Assembly (NCBI GenBank): GCA_035575515.1
Contig: DATLXU010000062.1
Coordinates: 21,541 to 85,540, forward strand
Source of the DNA: DATLXU01 sp035575515
GTDB taxonomy: Bacteria > Acidobacteriota > Blastocatellia > UBA7656
DNA: 64,000 nucleotides
Direction of reading: 5' to 3'
Both the position numbers and the translations under genes were made by a program. Below, piece by piece: positions 44,646 through 53,496 of the stretch (positions within the stretch are counted from its first letter, which is position 1; every line of letters starts with the position of its first letter). Below the pieces are notes generated by a model. The model made no database searches. It was given only the letters and a program-made list of their open reading frames with translations, and was not told the origin of the DNA.

Positions 44646-44690
44646 AGATCAGGGCATCCGGGATTTCAATCTTGAGTCCCGGACGCCCTG
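44646..44690. terminator. Bidirectional terminator hairpin
   Basis: ATCAGGGC-A-TCCGGGA (44646-44661) pairs with TCCCGGACGCCCTGAT (44675-44690), a 16-bp stem with one mismatch and a 13-nt loop. It lies in the 66-bp gap between convergent genes. No long T run, so termination strength is uncertain. Confidence 0.65.
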
Positions 44691-44703
44691 ATGTATTGAC
44701 GGG

Positions 44704-45093
44704 CTATTTTGTTTCAACCTTCTTAATCGAAGAGATATTCAACCACTTCTTGCCGTCCTTCTCGGTGACGGTGCCTTTAACTTCGACCATCTCGGCGACG
44801 AACGGGATCAGCTTCTCGTTCTTGTTCGCCGCATAATCGCCAGTGACGGAATAGACCGTGTTCGAGCCGTTCTCTACGACAGCGAGTTGATTGCCGCGCT
44901 TGGCGCAAGAGATGGCACAGGCTTTGTGAGATTCGCCACGCGCGCCGTTCTTGCCTTCGTAGCAGGGCTGATCAACCACCTCGCCTTTGATAGTTACTTC
45001 CTTATCATCCGCTGATGCAGCCGAAGCGATCATAAACGATGCGCTCACTATCATCAGCGCAACTGACAAATAAGCAAACGTCCTCTTCATCAT
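44704..45093 (-). CDS. Small secreted protein with Cys/His motif
   Basis: 129-residue protein with a signal peptide (about residues 1-28, cleavage near ASA-DD). The mature part has a beta-rich pattern (VTIKGEVVDQPCYEG...FVAEMVEVKGTVTEKDGKKWLNISSI), consistent with an OB-like or small beta-barrel fold. Three cysteines and a His lie close together (QPCYEGKNG, ESHKACAISC), which may bind metal or form disulfides. I do not recognise a named family with certainty. It is alone between the terminator and the TonB receptor gene, on the same strand as the latter. Confidence 0.6.
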   Translation of the reverse strand: MMKRTFAYLSVALMIVSASFMIASAASADDKEVTIKGEVVDQPCYEGKNGARGESHKACAISCAKRGNQLAVVENGSNTVYSVTGDYAANKNEKLIPFVAEMVEVKGTVTEKDGKKWLNISSIKKVETK

Positions 45094-45119
45094 TGTTTTC
45101 TCCCTTCAGGTTTCAAAAA

Positions 45120-48100
45120 TCAAAATACCAGCTTGAACGCCAACTGGATGTTTCGCGGCCCGCCTCCGCCCAGGAATGGATTGCCAATTCCAACATCGGG
45201 CGTGACCGTTATCGGCAGAAATCCTATCCCTCGTCCCGTGACCGGGTCAATCCCGTTGAAGCTCGCGTCAGCCGAAAAGCCCGGCAGCAAGGGCGATGAG
45301 AAATTCGGATGGTTGAAGATGTTGAAAATCTCCGCCCGAAATTGAAAGCTCACCCGCTCGGTTATCTGCGTCGTCTTGAAGATCGAAAAATCGAAGTTGC
45401 GATAGTCCGGCCCGATGAGCGAGTTGCGCCCCAGGTTCCCAAAGTGCTGCGTGCCGGGTATGCACGAGGCCGCGCTGCCGTCGCCCGTCGGATCAAGATC
45501 GCAAGGCACTTTGAACGCCGTGAGGTTCAAGAAATTATCCGGCGTCGACGTTCCCGCGTAAGGGTCGCCAACAATATCAGGTCGCGGGAAGAATTCGCCC
45601 GTGCCGTTGTAGTCGTCAAACAGGTTCACATGAAACGGGCTGCCGCTGCGAAGCGTGACTATCCCGTTCAACTGCCATCCGTTGCCAAGTCGAGGCCACT
45701 TCTTTATCAGGTTCGGCACGTCGTAGCTGAACGTGGCGACGAAGCGATGGCGCGTGTCGAAGTTCGAGCTTGCGCGCTCCTGATCTACGCGGTGGCTGTT
45801 GTCGGGCTGCGTCGCGTTTGCGACATAGTCCTGCCCGTCCGACGCGTTGTCAATCGAATGCGACCACGTATAGTTGATCGTCGTCGTGAATCCGCGACGG
45901 TCTCGGAGGCTCAGGCTAGTTTGCAGCGCGTTGTAGTTGGAGTTCGCGGTCGTCTCAAGGTGATTGACGTAGAAGAACGTCCCGCCCGAAGGTGCGAACG
46001 GGCCATTATCGAAGGGCCGCGCGGTCGAGACTCGCGGATTGATGGGTTGATTGATGTCGCGGTAGCGGAACAGCTTCGTCCCTTTAGAGCCGACATAGCC
46101 GACTTGAAACACGATGTTCTTGGCAAGCTCCTGCTGGATGTTCAGATTGTAGTTTTGAACGTAAGGCGTGCGCAGATTGCGATCAACCGCGAAGACGTCC
46201 GAGTCAAGAAAGTCCGTGAAGATAGGCACGCCCGGTCGAATCGCATCTACGGTTGAGAATGAAAACAGTATCGGCGCAGGGCCTACGGGATTATAAGCGG
46301 GGCCGGGATTGAATGTGTTGAACGGAAGCTGCCCGACGAAAAAGTCCTGCGAGAACGCATCGTAGAACAATCCCCAACCAGCGCGCACTACTGTTTTCCC
46401 TTTTCCAGTTATGTCCCACGCAAGACCAATTCGCGGAGAGAAATTATTCCGGTCGCGGTCATACAAACGATCAAGCCCGCCTTCGCCCACGAGCACAAGC
46501 CCGCGCTGCGGATCGAAGTTGCTCAACAACCCGTGCTTCTCGTCAATCACCCCGAAGTAGTCATAGCGCAATCCGAGATTGAGCGTGAGCCTCTTGCTCC
46601 ATCGGAAAGTGTCCTGAATATAACCCGCGTGCGAGTTTTGAAACGTGTTGCGGCGCGAATCGCCCTGAGCCGAACGGCCACCGCTGAGCGTGCCCGACAG
46701 GAAATCTTCTAATGATGCGAAGTCCAATCTTCCGCGATAGCCCGCGTCGAAGAATGCGTTGACGAACGTGCGGCGGAACTCATAACCCATCTTCAAATCA
46801 TGACGGGTAAGCTTGTGCGAGAGGTTGTCAATGAAGTGCCAGTTCGTGTCAACGCGAGCGCGCGGGACCGATAGAGTCGCGCCGATTGAAGCGAGCGACG
46901 AGCCGAAGACTGGATCGTTGCGGATGCGAATCAACGGCAATCCGAAATCCTGCTCGCCTTGAATGCCTGTGTTTAATCCGATCGTGCGCGGGTCGAAGTC
47001 GCGGTCTTCAGGAAAGAACCCTTCATCGAACCGGTTATAACCGAAGCGCGCTTCGTTAACGGTATTCTGCGAAAGCACTTTCAAATACGAAAGCGATACG
47101 AGGTGAACCGTCGTCGGAGTGACGGTGTTGAAGCCGGGAAGCACGTTGCTTGCGAGTATCGCGAGCGGGAACGATTGATCGCTGTCGCCGAAGTAATAGC
47201 GGCCAGTGATCTGATTCTTCTCGTTGAACGAGTGATCGAGCTTGAATATCAAGCTGTTCACATCGTTCTTCGCCGGAGTCGTTACGAACAGGTTCGGGCT
47301 TGGATCGAACAACGCGACCGGGCGATTAGGCGCAGGCCATGGATTGCGCTGGAGAAGGCGCGCGATCACAGGATTTCGCGGGCCGCCGAGCGCGGCAATC
47401 TCTCGCGGGTCGGGAACGCGCGCGACCGAGTTCAAGCCTACATCTTCGCGCTGGCCTTCGTAGGCGAAGAACCAGAATGTCTTGTTGCGAACGAAGGGGC
47501 CGCCTACCGCTACACCGAATTGATTATTGCGAAACTCAGTCTGCGGGTCGGGCTTCTGGTTGAAAAAGTTTCTCGCGTCGAGCGCGTTGTCGCGGAAGAA
47601 TTCAAACGCAGAGCCGTGAATGTCGTTCGTGCCCGACTTGGTGACGATGTTGACTATCGCGCCGCTGTTGCGCCCGTACTCAGCCTCGAAGTTCGAGAGT
47701 ATCGCCGCTTCGGCAATCGCTTCGACGGGGAGTATTGTCGCAGGAGTACCAAACACTCCGGCTTCGTTTATCGCGGGCAGATTGCGATAGCCGTCGTTCA
47801 TATCGGTTCCGTCTAGCAGGTAGTTATTCGAGCGCCCGCGATTGCCGTTAGCACTGAACAGACCAAACGAGCCGGGCGAATCGGTCGCGCCCGACGGGTC
47901 GCCCGTTGCTCCGGGAACGAGCACCAGGAATTTTGTAAAGTCGCGCCCGTTGATTGGAAGATCAACGACATCTTTGGTCGTGATAGTTCCGCCGAGCGTG
48001 TTGTTAGTAGTCTCGACCTGAACACTGCTGGCGGTTATCGTTGCTACGTTTGCCAATCCGCCAGGCACTAGCGTTATATCCACTCGACGCTCACTTGCGA

Positions 48101-48464
48101 CTTCAACCCTGACGTCGGTCACAGTTTGGACTGTAAATCCCTGCGCCTGCGCTTTGACTTCGTACCTGCCGATTGGCAGTTCGGGGATGGAGTAATTGCC
48201 GGAGCCGTCCGTTACCGTTGACCGCTCGATTCCTGTATCCAGATTTTTGGCAGTTACAGTTGCTCCAAGCACGACAGCGCCTTGCTGATCCGTTACTGTT
48301 CCAAGAATTGTACCCCGGAAAGTTTGGGCTGAAGCGAAAACGTCAACAGTCGCGGGTCCGAAGGCGAGCGCCGAGATTAACGTGATGACTGAAGCAACTT
48401 TCGCAAATCGCGAGTGTGAGCGATTGAAGATTTCACGGAGCGTCCACTTGATTGATTGAGACAT
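45120..48464 (-). CDS. TonB-dependent receptor, Oar-like, with CarboxypepD_reg domain
   Basis: 1114-residue outer-membrane transporter. ATG 48464 is selected for AGGAGG 6 bp upstream; the earlier open frame adds 40 unlikely residues. After the signal peptide (cleavage near ASA-Q at about residue 46) there is a carboxypeptidase regulatory-like domain (about 50-135, ILGTVTDQQGAVVLGATVTAKN), a plug domain (about 155-270, with VVDLPINGRDFTKFL and NYLLDGTDMND), and a long beta-barrel ending in Phe (NIQLAFKLVF). These OmpA-like Oar proteins are very abundant in Acidobacteriota; the ligand is unknown. Confidence 0.93.
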   Translation of the reverse strand: MSQSIKWTLREIFNRSHSRFAKVASVITLISALAFGPATVDVFASAQTFRGTILGTVTDQQGAVVLGATVTAKNLDTGIERSTVTDGSGNYSIPELPIGRYEVKAQAQGFTVQTVTDVRVEVASERRVDITLVPGGLANVATITASSVQVETTNNTLGGTITTKDVVDLPINGRDFTKFLVLVPGATGDPSGATDSPGSFGLFSANGNRGRSNNYLLDGTDMNDGYRNLPAINEAGVFGTPATILPVEAIAEAAILSNFEAEYGRNSGAIVNIVTKSGTNDIHGSAFEFFRDNALDARNFFNQKPDPQTEFRNNQFGVAVGGPFVRNKTFWFFAYEGQREDVGLNSVARVPDPREIAALGGPRNPVIARLLQRNPWPAPNRPVALFDPSPNLFVTTPAKNDVNSLIFKLDHSFNEKNQITGRYYFGDSDQSFPLAILASNVLPGFNTVTPTTVHLVSLSYLKVLSQNTVNEARFGYNRFDEGFFPEDRDFDPRTIGLNTGIQGEQDFGLPLIRIRNDPVFGSSLASIGATLSVPRARVDTNWHFIDNLSHKLTRHDLKMGYEFRRTFVNAFFDAGYRGRLDFASLEDFLSGTLSGGRSAQGDSRRNTFQNSHAGYIQDTFRWSKRLTLNLGLRYDYFGVIDEKHGLLSNFDPQRGLVLVGEGGLDRLYDRDRNNFSPRIGLAWDITGKGKTVVRAGWGLFYDAFSQDFFVGQLPFNTFNPGPAYNPVGPAPILFSFSTVDAIRPGVPIFTDFLDSDVFAVDRNLRTPYVQNYNLNIQQELAKNIVFQVGYVGSKGTKLFRYRDINQPINPRVSTARPFDNGPFAPSGGTFFYVNHLETTANSNYNALQTSLSLRDRRGFTTTINYTWSHSIDNASDGQDYVANATQPDNSHRVDQERASSNFDTRHRFVATFSYDVPNLIKKWPRLGNGWQLNGIVTLRSGSPFHVNLFDDYNGTGEFFPRPDIVGDPYAGTSTPDNFLNLTAFKVPCDLDPTGDGSAASCIPGTQHFGNLGRNSLIGPDYRNFDFSIFKTTQITERVSFQFRAEIFNIFNHPNFSSPLLPGFSADASFNGIDPVTGRGIGFLPITVTPDVGIGNPFLGGGGPRNIQLAFKLVF

Positions 48465-48785
48465 GGAAGGGCCTCCTGATTCTTTGAATTGTTTTATGCC
48501 GCAGGCCGAATGAATCTTTTCAACCCGTACTACGCTGTGAGGCTGCTCATCAGATTTGCAACAGAGATGAGCGATGACTGTCATCCCTTCCCGTGCTCGT
48601 TGCCGCTATTCTAGTCGGCGCGTGAGCTTAGAACAAGGCTGATTAGTCCGAAGTCCGAAGTCAAGAATTGGTAGCGGGTTGGAGCAAGGATCGTGAGCGT
48701 TGATTAATGATTCCTGACTTCGGACTTCGGACTTCTTTGTCGCTTGTCACGTACTTACTGCTGCTGTGATAATCAGCATCCGAAG
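48465..48785. other. Divergent 321-bp gap with one inverted-repeat element
   Basis: The gap between the TonB receptor (minus) and the glycosyltransferase gene (plus). Apart from the receptor's ribosome site and the heptamer element at 48645-48733, nothing clear is seen; no convincing -10/-35 pair is assigned. The region 48534-48640 is plain sequence. Confidence 0.5.
48645..48733. repeat. Inverted repeat with AGTCCGA heptamers
   Basis: The left arm AGTCCGAAGTCCGAAGTCA plus AGAAT (48645-48668) and the right arm (48710-48733) are reverse complements with 23 of 24 positions matching, separated by 41 bp. Each arm consists of the 7-bp unit AGTCCGA repeated about 2.7 times. It lies 50 bp before ATG 48786 and is the clearest member of the family described in the findings. 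Confidence 0.85.
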
Positions 48786-50336
48786 ATGGCAATGAATGAG
48801 CCAAAGCAATTTTCGACTGAGACCGCGCCTGATGAGATCGCTTCAGAGCTAATCAGCGAGTTTCGCGCGACGGGGCAATACCCGCGCGAGCGGGTTCAAG
48901 ATTTGATTGAGCTTGCTATTTCTGAAGACCGCGAAACCTCAGAACTGGCTTCCAGAGCCTTTTTCGTGTCGCTCGTCGAGCGGCTCGCCGATTCTTTCGA
49001 GCCTGCCGCCGTCTCTCTCTACAATCGGGCGTTTGCGCAACTGATTCAAGCATGCTGCTCATCTCGGCAAGGCCGAGAGATCGCCCGCGAGTTGAAAGCT
49101 TTTAATCTTTCGAGCGAAGCGGATTTAATCGCTCGCGCCGAATCGCTCAGGCGCAGGCAGCCGCCCGTGTGGACGAGCGAAAGCAGATCGAAAGTGCGCC
49201 GTGTCGTAGCGCTATCGCGCGTGACGCTCGGCGCAGATGTTGCGATTACGAGCGTCATCATTGAGCGCGTGAAGCGCGAATTCCCCAACGCAAGCATCAC
49301 ACTCGTCGGCGGGCGCAAAGCGGCAGAGCTATTCGGCGGCGATGCGCGATTGTCTTTCAGAGAGATCAACTACGTGCGGGCGGCAACAGCTATTGAAAGA
49401 TTATTGAGTTGGCTTGACGTGCTCGCGGCTGTACGTGAGACGATTGGCGATCTCAAGCGCAGTGAGCATTTGATCGTTGATCCTGATTCGCGGCTCACTC
49501 AATTGGGGCTTTTGCCTGCGAGTCGCTCTAAAGATTTCACTGATTCATCGAGTGCATTTAATGAGCAAAGCATTTATACAAACGAATCGCTGGATGGCTA
49601 CCTTTTCTTTCCGAGCCGCGAATACAAAAGCGACACAAATCATTCGCTCGCTGAATTAACCTCAATGTGGCTCAATGAAATCTTCGGCGCAACAGAGCAA
49701 ATCTATCCTTGCATCAGTCTCGCTCGCGCTGACATCAACACGGCGAGCGAGCTTGTTGCGCGAATCGGTCGCGGCAGTGAGCGGCCTGTCATCGCTATAA
49801 ACTTCGGCGTTGGCGGAAATCTGGCCAAACGCGTTGGCGACAGGTTTGAGCATGCGCTTGTCGCTCGCCTGATTGCAGCGGGCGCGATGGTGATCTTAGA
49901 CAAAGGCGCTGGTTCTGATGAATCTCGCCGCGCCGATGCCATCATTAACAATACGACGCAAATAAGACTTGATGGACAGCAAGTTCGGGTGATTGAGACA
50001 GACGAGACGCATATCACGAATCTATTGAATTCTGATCGGCTCGATGCGGATATGCTTGTGTGGAACGGGCGGATTGGATTGCTCGCGGCTTTGATTTCCG
50101 CAAGCGACCTCTACATCGGCTATGATTCTGCGGGCCAGCACATCGCAGCCGCTGCCGGCGTTCCGTGCATTGATCTGTTTGCGGGTTTCAGTTCAACGCG
50201 AATGCTTGACCGCTGGCGGCCAACCGGACGCGCTGAAACAAGAGTCATTCGCGTTGACGCGCCCGCAGACGAAAACGAAATACTTTCAACTGCGCTTCAT
50301 CACGCGAGAGAAATGCTGAAGAACAGTGGTCAGTAG
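48786..50336 (+). CDS. Glycosyltransferase family 9-like protein
   Basis: 516-residue protein. A helical N-terminal region of about 150 residues has no clear family. The rest resembles the heptosyltransferase/GT9 fold: VVALSRVTLGADVAITSVIIERVKREFPNASITLVGG, then VIAINFGVGGNLAKRVGDRFEHALVARL and the late SDLYIGYDSAGQHIAAAAGVPCIDLFAG block, typical of the donor-binding site of GT9 proteins. The C-terminal four residues and the stop codon lie inside the left arm of the repeat at 50324. Specificity is unknown; a role in surface glycan or lipid sugar transfer is likely. Confidence 0.7.
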   Translation: MAMNEPKQFSTETAPDEIASELISEFRATGQYPRERVQDLIELAISEDRETSELASRAFFVSLVERLADSFEPAAVSLYNRAFAQLIQACCSSRQGREIARELKAFNLSSEADLIARAESLRRRQPPVWTSESRSKVRRVVALSRVTLGADVAITSVIIERVKREFPNASITLVGGRKAAELFGGDARLSFREINYVRAATAIERLLSWLDVLAAVRETIGDLKRSEHLIVDPDSRLTQLGLLPASRSKDFTDSSSAFNEQSIYTNESLDGYLFFPSREYKSDTNHSLAELTSMWLNEIFGATEQIYPCISLARADINTASELVARIGRGSERPVIAINFGVGGNLAKRVGDRFEHALVARLIAAGAMVILDKGAGSDESRRADAIINNTTQIRLDGQQVRVIETDETHITNLLNSDRLDADMLVWNGRIGLLAALISASDLYIGYDSAGQHIAAAAGVPCIDLFAGFSSTRMLDRWRPTGRAETRVIRVDAPADENEILSTALHHAREMLKNSGQ

Positions 50337-50460
50337 CCAGTGGTCGGGGGTCAATCATCAGAAAGGCAATCGCCTTGAAAGTGGCTCTGGCAGCCGATTA
50401 CAAGGCAACGGCACTTTTCTCTGACTACCCGGCCACTGACCACCGGCCACTGACCACTGC
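50324..50460. repeat. Inverted repeat with GGCCACT/GACCACC heptamers
   Basis: Left arm CAGTGGTCAGTAGCCAGTGG and on to 50345; right arm 50438-50459 is its reverse complement at 20 of 22 positions. The right side alternates GGCCACT and GACCACC/T, a 14-bp period. The stop TAG of the upstream gene (50334-50336) is inside the left arm, and the right arm ends 2 bp before the downstream ATG (50462), so it replaces the usual ribosome-binding site. Confidence 0.85.
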
Positions 50461-50461
50461 T

Positions 50462-51454
50462 ATGCAAATCACCATTCTCGAATTCGCGCCGTGCGCCGAC
50501 TCGATCTACTACCTCAGCCGCGATGCAGAAGAAGGTTACGTCGAGGGCGACAACCACACTGTGATAATCAAATCCGGCGCGAAGCTCCGCCCGCGCGCCG
50601 TCACAGCTTACGCCGGCGGCAAAGCAACGAATGTTGCGCGCGTGATTGATAGATTGCTCAATGAGGATGATGAGGTTGAAGTAGAGCTTGTTGTGTTCAG
50701 GCCCGACTCAGCCGAAGGGCGCTACATTCACGATCTACAGACCAGCGCGCTCAGTCGCGTCGCTGTGCGACCCGTGATTATCAAAGGCCGCGCGCGATTG
50801 TGCATTGACTTGACGGACCCGACAAGCGACCGCGCCCGCCGCGTCGAGTTCAATATAAGCCCGCGCGCCGTGTGGGAAGACGACGCTCTCGATGTTGCGC
50901 TCAATTTCGTTTCAAGAGTTTCAACCGACCTGCTGTTGCTTGCGGGCAACCCGCCCGTGATTGAAGCATCAGGGAAGATGGCCGTCGAGCTTTACGCGAA
51001 GATAATCGAAGATGTGCGAGCGCGCACGCGCGTCATCTCGGTTGATGCTGAAAAAGAGACGCTCGCTAATTGTTTGCTGGCAAGCGCGCGGCCTGATGTC
51101 ATCAAGATAAACGAAAAAGAGTTCGCTTCAGTTGATGAATCGCTATGGGCAGATTTCAGTGGCGAGCTCGTCGTGACGAATGCGAGCGGCTGCCGGGTGC
51201 GCGATGGAAGCGCGAACAGTCAATCAATAATCGTGCGCGGCGTGGAGGTTAACAGTCTTTATTCGACCATTGGCGCGGGCGACGCGACTCACGCAGGTTT
51301 CACGGTTGCGCGGTGGGTGTGGGGCTTCGATCTTATGAACGCCGCGCGTTATGGACAGGCCGCCGCCGCTGCCGCCGTCAGTTCGTCCGACGGCACGCGC
51401 GGCGTTCAAAAAAGTGTGGTTGAGAAATTCTTTGAAGAGCTTGGGCAGTTTTGA
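50462..51454 (+). CDS. PfkB-family sugar kinase (1-phosphofructokinase-like)
   Basis: 330-residue PfkB/ribokinase-fold kinase. It has the KPGGKA-like GGKATNVARVIDRL motif (about residues 58-72) of the 1-phosphofructokinase/tagatose-6-phosphate kinase subgroup and a C-terminal TIGAGDATHAGF (Asp as catalytic base). The N-terminal MQITILEFAPCADSIYYLS replaces the usual ITLTVTLNPALD. No Shine-Dalgarno precedes ATG 50462 because the repeat arm reaches to 50460; an upstream frame from 50375 would translate the repeat and is rejected. Substrate uncertain. Confidence 0.85.
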   Translation: MQITILEFAPCADSIYYLSRDAEEGYVEGDNHTVIIKSGAKLRPRAVTAYAGGKATNVARVIDRLLNEDDEVEVELVVFRPDSAEGRYIHDLQTSALSRVAVRPVIIKGRARLCIDLTDPTSDRARRVEFNISPRAVWEDDALDVALNFVSRVSTDLLLLAGNPPVIEASGKMAVELYAKIIEDVRARTRVISVDAEKETLANCLLASARPDVIKINEKEFASVDESLWADFSGELVVTNASGCRVRDGSANSQSIIVRGVEVNSLYSTIGAGDATHAGFTVARWVWGFDLMNAARYGQAAAAAAVSSSDGTRGVQKSVVEKFFEELGQF

Positions 51455-51482
51455 TGCGCTGCCTGTGAAATTAACCTTCACG

Positions 51483-53036
51483 CTACTGCTTCGACGGAGG
51501 CGAGCCGGGTTCAAGATCAAGCTCCGAGATTCCGTGAGGCGGCGCAGTCTCTACTGCTATGCGTATGCGTACCCAGTCCTGATTCTTCTTGCCCTGTGCC
51601 AGCACTTCAATCTCATGATCCGTCGAGCGAAGAACACTGTGGAGTTTCAAGCCACCGCTCTCGTTGTAAAAATCCTGATCCATCCTCGCTATCTCATCCG
51701 GCGAGGTTCGCTCAAGAACCTGCTTTGCCGCGTTCTCTGCGGCGAAGCGGCGAAACGTATTCACATCTCCGCTGTTTATTGACTTCAGCCATGCGGCGAA
51801 TCTTTGACCGGCGGGCGTGTTCGGAATCGCCGCGCTGTCAATGATCTGTGCCTCAGGCGATTGCGGCTTTGCGGCGGCAGCGTCGGGCTTCGAGTTCTTC
51901 CTCTCGTCAAGCTCGCGCTGCGCCGCATCGAGCGCGCGATTCAACTCCTGTTTCCATCGCTCGTCGGTCTGCGTCTCGATTAAATTCTTCAACACGCTTA
52001 CGTGCGCGATCTTTAAGGCCTGATCGGCGGGCACTTCGACATCGGGCTTCACGCCTGTCCCTTCCCAGTTGGTCTTGCTGATGGGATTGATCGCGCGCCC
52101 GCTCGGAACCCACACTGAAAAATGTTCATTGACTCGGCGCATTCCGCCCGGATGCGCGCCGCCGCCTGTAGTTTCGCCGACGATTGTCGCGCGCTTCAGG
52201 TTTTTCAGATTGTATGTGAACTCTTCGGCGGCGGAAAAAGTCCTGCGGCTCGTCAAAATATAGACAGGCTTTTTGTCACCGAATCGCTTGCCCGGCACGT
52301 AAGGCAGCGTCCACCACTGGTGAGTCGTATCGCCCTCGCGCCAGTAAAGGTCGTTGAGGTGAACCGGCTCGGCTCCGAACAGGTAGCTCGAAATCAGCGC
52401 GACCATCGCAGGGTCGCCGCCGCCGTTGCGCCGCAGGTCAATGATGAGCGCGTCGGCGTTGGCAAGAAAACTCATTGCCGTCGCGGCGGTCTCGCCCGCA
52501 AGTCGCGCGTCCATAAAGCCGCGCAATTCGAGATAGCCGACGTTGCCGGGCAGCCGCTCGATCTTCTCGAAGCCATAGTTAGCCCGTTTCATAAAGGTGT
52601 TGAATTGTTCAATCTCCGCGGGCGACGGCTCCTGCTGTTCGTTCTCGCGGCGAATAGGCTCGGCGCTGTAGCCGACCCTGAGGTGTTTGTCGTGGCTGAC
52701 CTGTTGCAGGTGGTCGGTCAAAATGCTGGCGAGTTGACGCGCGCTGGTTATCTGGTCATATTCTTTCTTCTGCATCCGCTCACGTATTGCCTGCTCCATC
52801 TTCTTGGCGGTTTCGGGAAAGACGTAAAAATCGTTTAGCTGCTTCAAGACGCCTTCGATGACTTGCGTGCGCGTCTGAGGATCAACGGTCATATCGGGAC
52901 CATCACCTGGCCCTTGAGCGAACATCGCGGGCGAGATGAATAGCAATACTGCAAGCGCGATTATGAGTCGGTGCGCGCCTCGTTTTGATATTATATTTGC
53001 GCGCGAGAATAGATTCTTGCTTGATAAAAGATTCAT
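51483..53036 (-). CDS. S41-family peptidase, secreted
   Basis: 517-residue protein with a signal peptide (about residues 20-41, ending MFAQ). A helical prodomain-like region (about 50-130, LKQLNDFYVFPETAKKMEQ) precedes the S41 core (about 155-345): LPGNVGYLELRGF, ADALIIDLRRNGGGDPAMVALISSYL, PVYILTSRRTFSAAEEFTYNL (nucleophile Ser) and VGETTGGGAHPG. No PDZ domain is evident. This matches the IRBP/tricorn-like S41B group. The C-terminal about 130 residues are a SnoaL/DUF-like tail of uncertain function. It is monocistronic. Confidence 0.88.
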   Translation of the reverse strand: MNLLSSKNLFSRANIISKRGAHRLIIALAVLLFISPAMFAQGPGDGPDMTVDPQTRTQVIEGVLKQLNDFYVFPETAKKMEQAIRERMQKKEYDQITSARQLASILTDHLQQVSHDKHLRVGYSAEPIRRENEQQEPSPAEIEQFNTFMKRANYGFEKIERLPGNVGYLELRGFMDARLAGETAATAMSFLANADALIIDLRRNGGGDPAMVALISSYLFGAEPVHLNDLYWREGDTTHQWWTLPYVPGKRFGDKKPVYILTSRRTFSAAEEFTYNLKNLKRATIVGETTGGGAHPGGMRRVNEHFSVWVPSGRAINPISKTNWEGTGVKPDVEVPADQALKIAHVSVLKNLIETQTDERWKQELNRALDAAQRELDERKNSKPDAAAAKPQSPEAQIIDSAAIPNTPAGQRFAAWLKSINSGDVNTFRRFAAENAAKQVLERTSPDEIARMDQDFYNESGGLKLHSVLRSTDHEIEVLAQGKKNQDWVRIRIAVETAPPHGISELDLEPGSPPSKQ

Positions 53037-53173
53037 ATCGGTTGTGTCCTCTCTTGAACTGAATTTGAAAGCCGCCTCAGCAATTCAATCACTATTGCGT
53101 TTGCGCGCGAAAAAAGTTCCATCTTTGTAAAGCAGCGCGGGTGACTTTGAGGTGGCATTCAAGTCATAGATTC

Positions 53174-53247
53174 GTTTACCGCAGAGACATAAAGGACACA
53201 GAGATTGCGCAGAGCATAAGAACAGTCTCTGTGTCTCTGCGGTAAAC
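53174..53247. repeat. Inverted repeat with CCGCAGAGAC-type arms
   Basis: Left arm GTTTACCGCAGAGACA, an inserted TAAAGG, then ACACAGAGA (53174-53204). Right arm (53226-53247) matches its reverse complement except for the insertion. The core CCGCAGAG is shared with the elements at 33381 and 33978. It lies in the gap between the S41 and kor genes. Confidence 0.75.
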
Positions 53248-53467
53248 CGATATACGCACTTCGCGCTATGGCAGTTCTAACAAGTTGGGGAAATCTTCGC
53301 ACGCTCGGAAAATCTACTCAGCCCTTGCATCAATCCGTCATTGAAATCGCGCCGGTTTCAATCGTTAATCAATGGCACGATTGATGCTCTCTTCCAGCCA
53401 TTTCAGATATTCGTGTGGTCAGGTTGCGCCGCACTGATTCTGCCGCAGTGGACTACAATAGGCTGCC

Positions 53468-53496
53468 TTGTCGTAGTATCATGATTTAGGTAGAAT
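53468..53496 (+). promoter_or_regulatory. Candidate promoter of korAB
   Basis: TTGTCG (53468-53473), 17-bp spacer, TAGAAT (53491-53496). The -10 has five of six consensus bases, and the spacing is ideal. The transcript would have a leader of about 90 nt before ATG 53594. The leader holds a possible ACCTG/CAGGT hairpin (53561-53586). Confidence 0.4.

Noticed and set aside
45309..46256. 315-codon plus-strand frame (and another at 47103-47816) within the TonB receptor locus
   Set aside because: Antisense to a full-length receptor with clear plug and barrel motifs; composition is Arg/Val/Ala-rich, typical of a shadow frame.
48645..48733. CRISPR array as an explanation for the short regular repeats
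   Set aside because: Units are 7 bp without spacers, arranged as inverted arms; no cas gene is present in the window.
50375..50461. Upstream 29-codon extension of the PfkB kinase
   Set aside because: It would translate the repeat element; homology to the family begins at the ATG at 50462.
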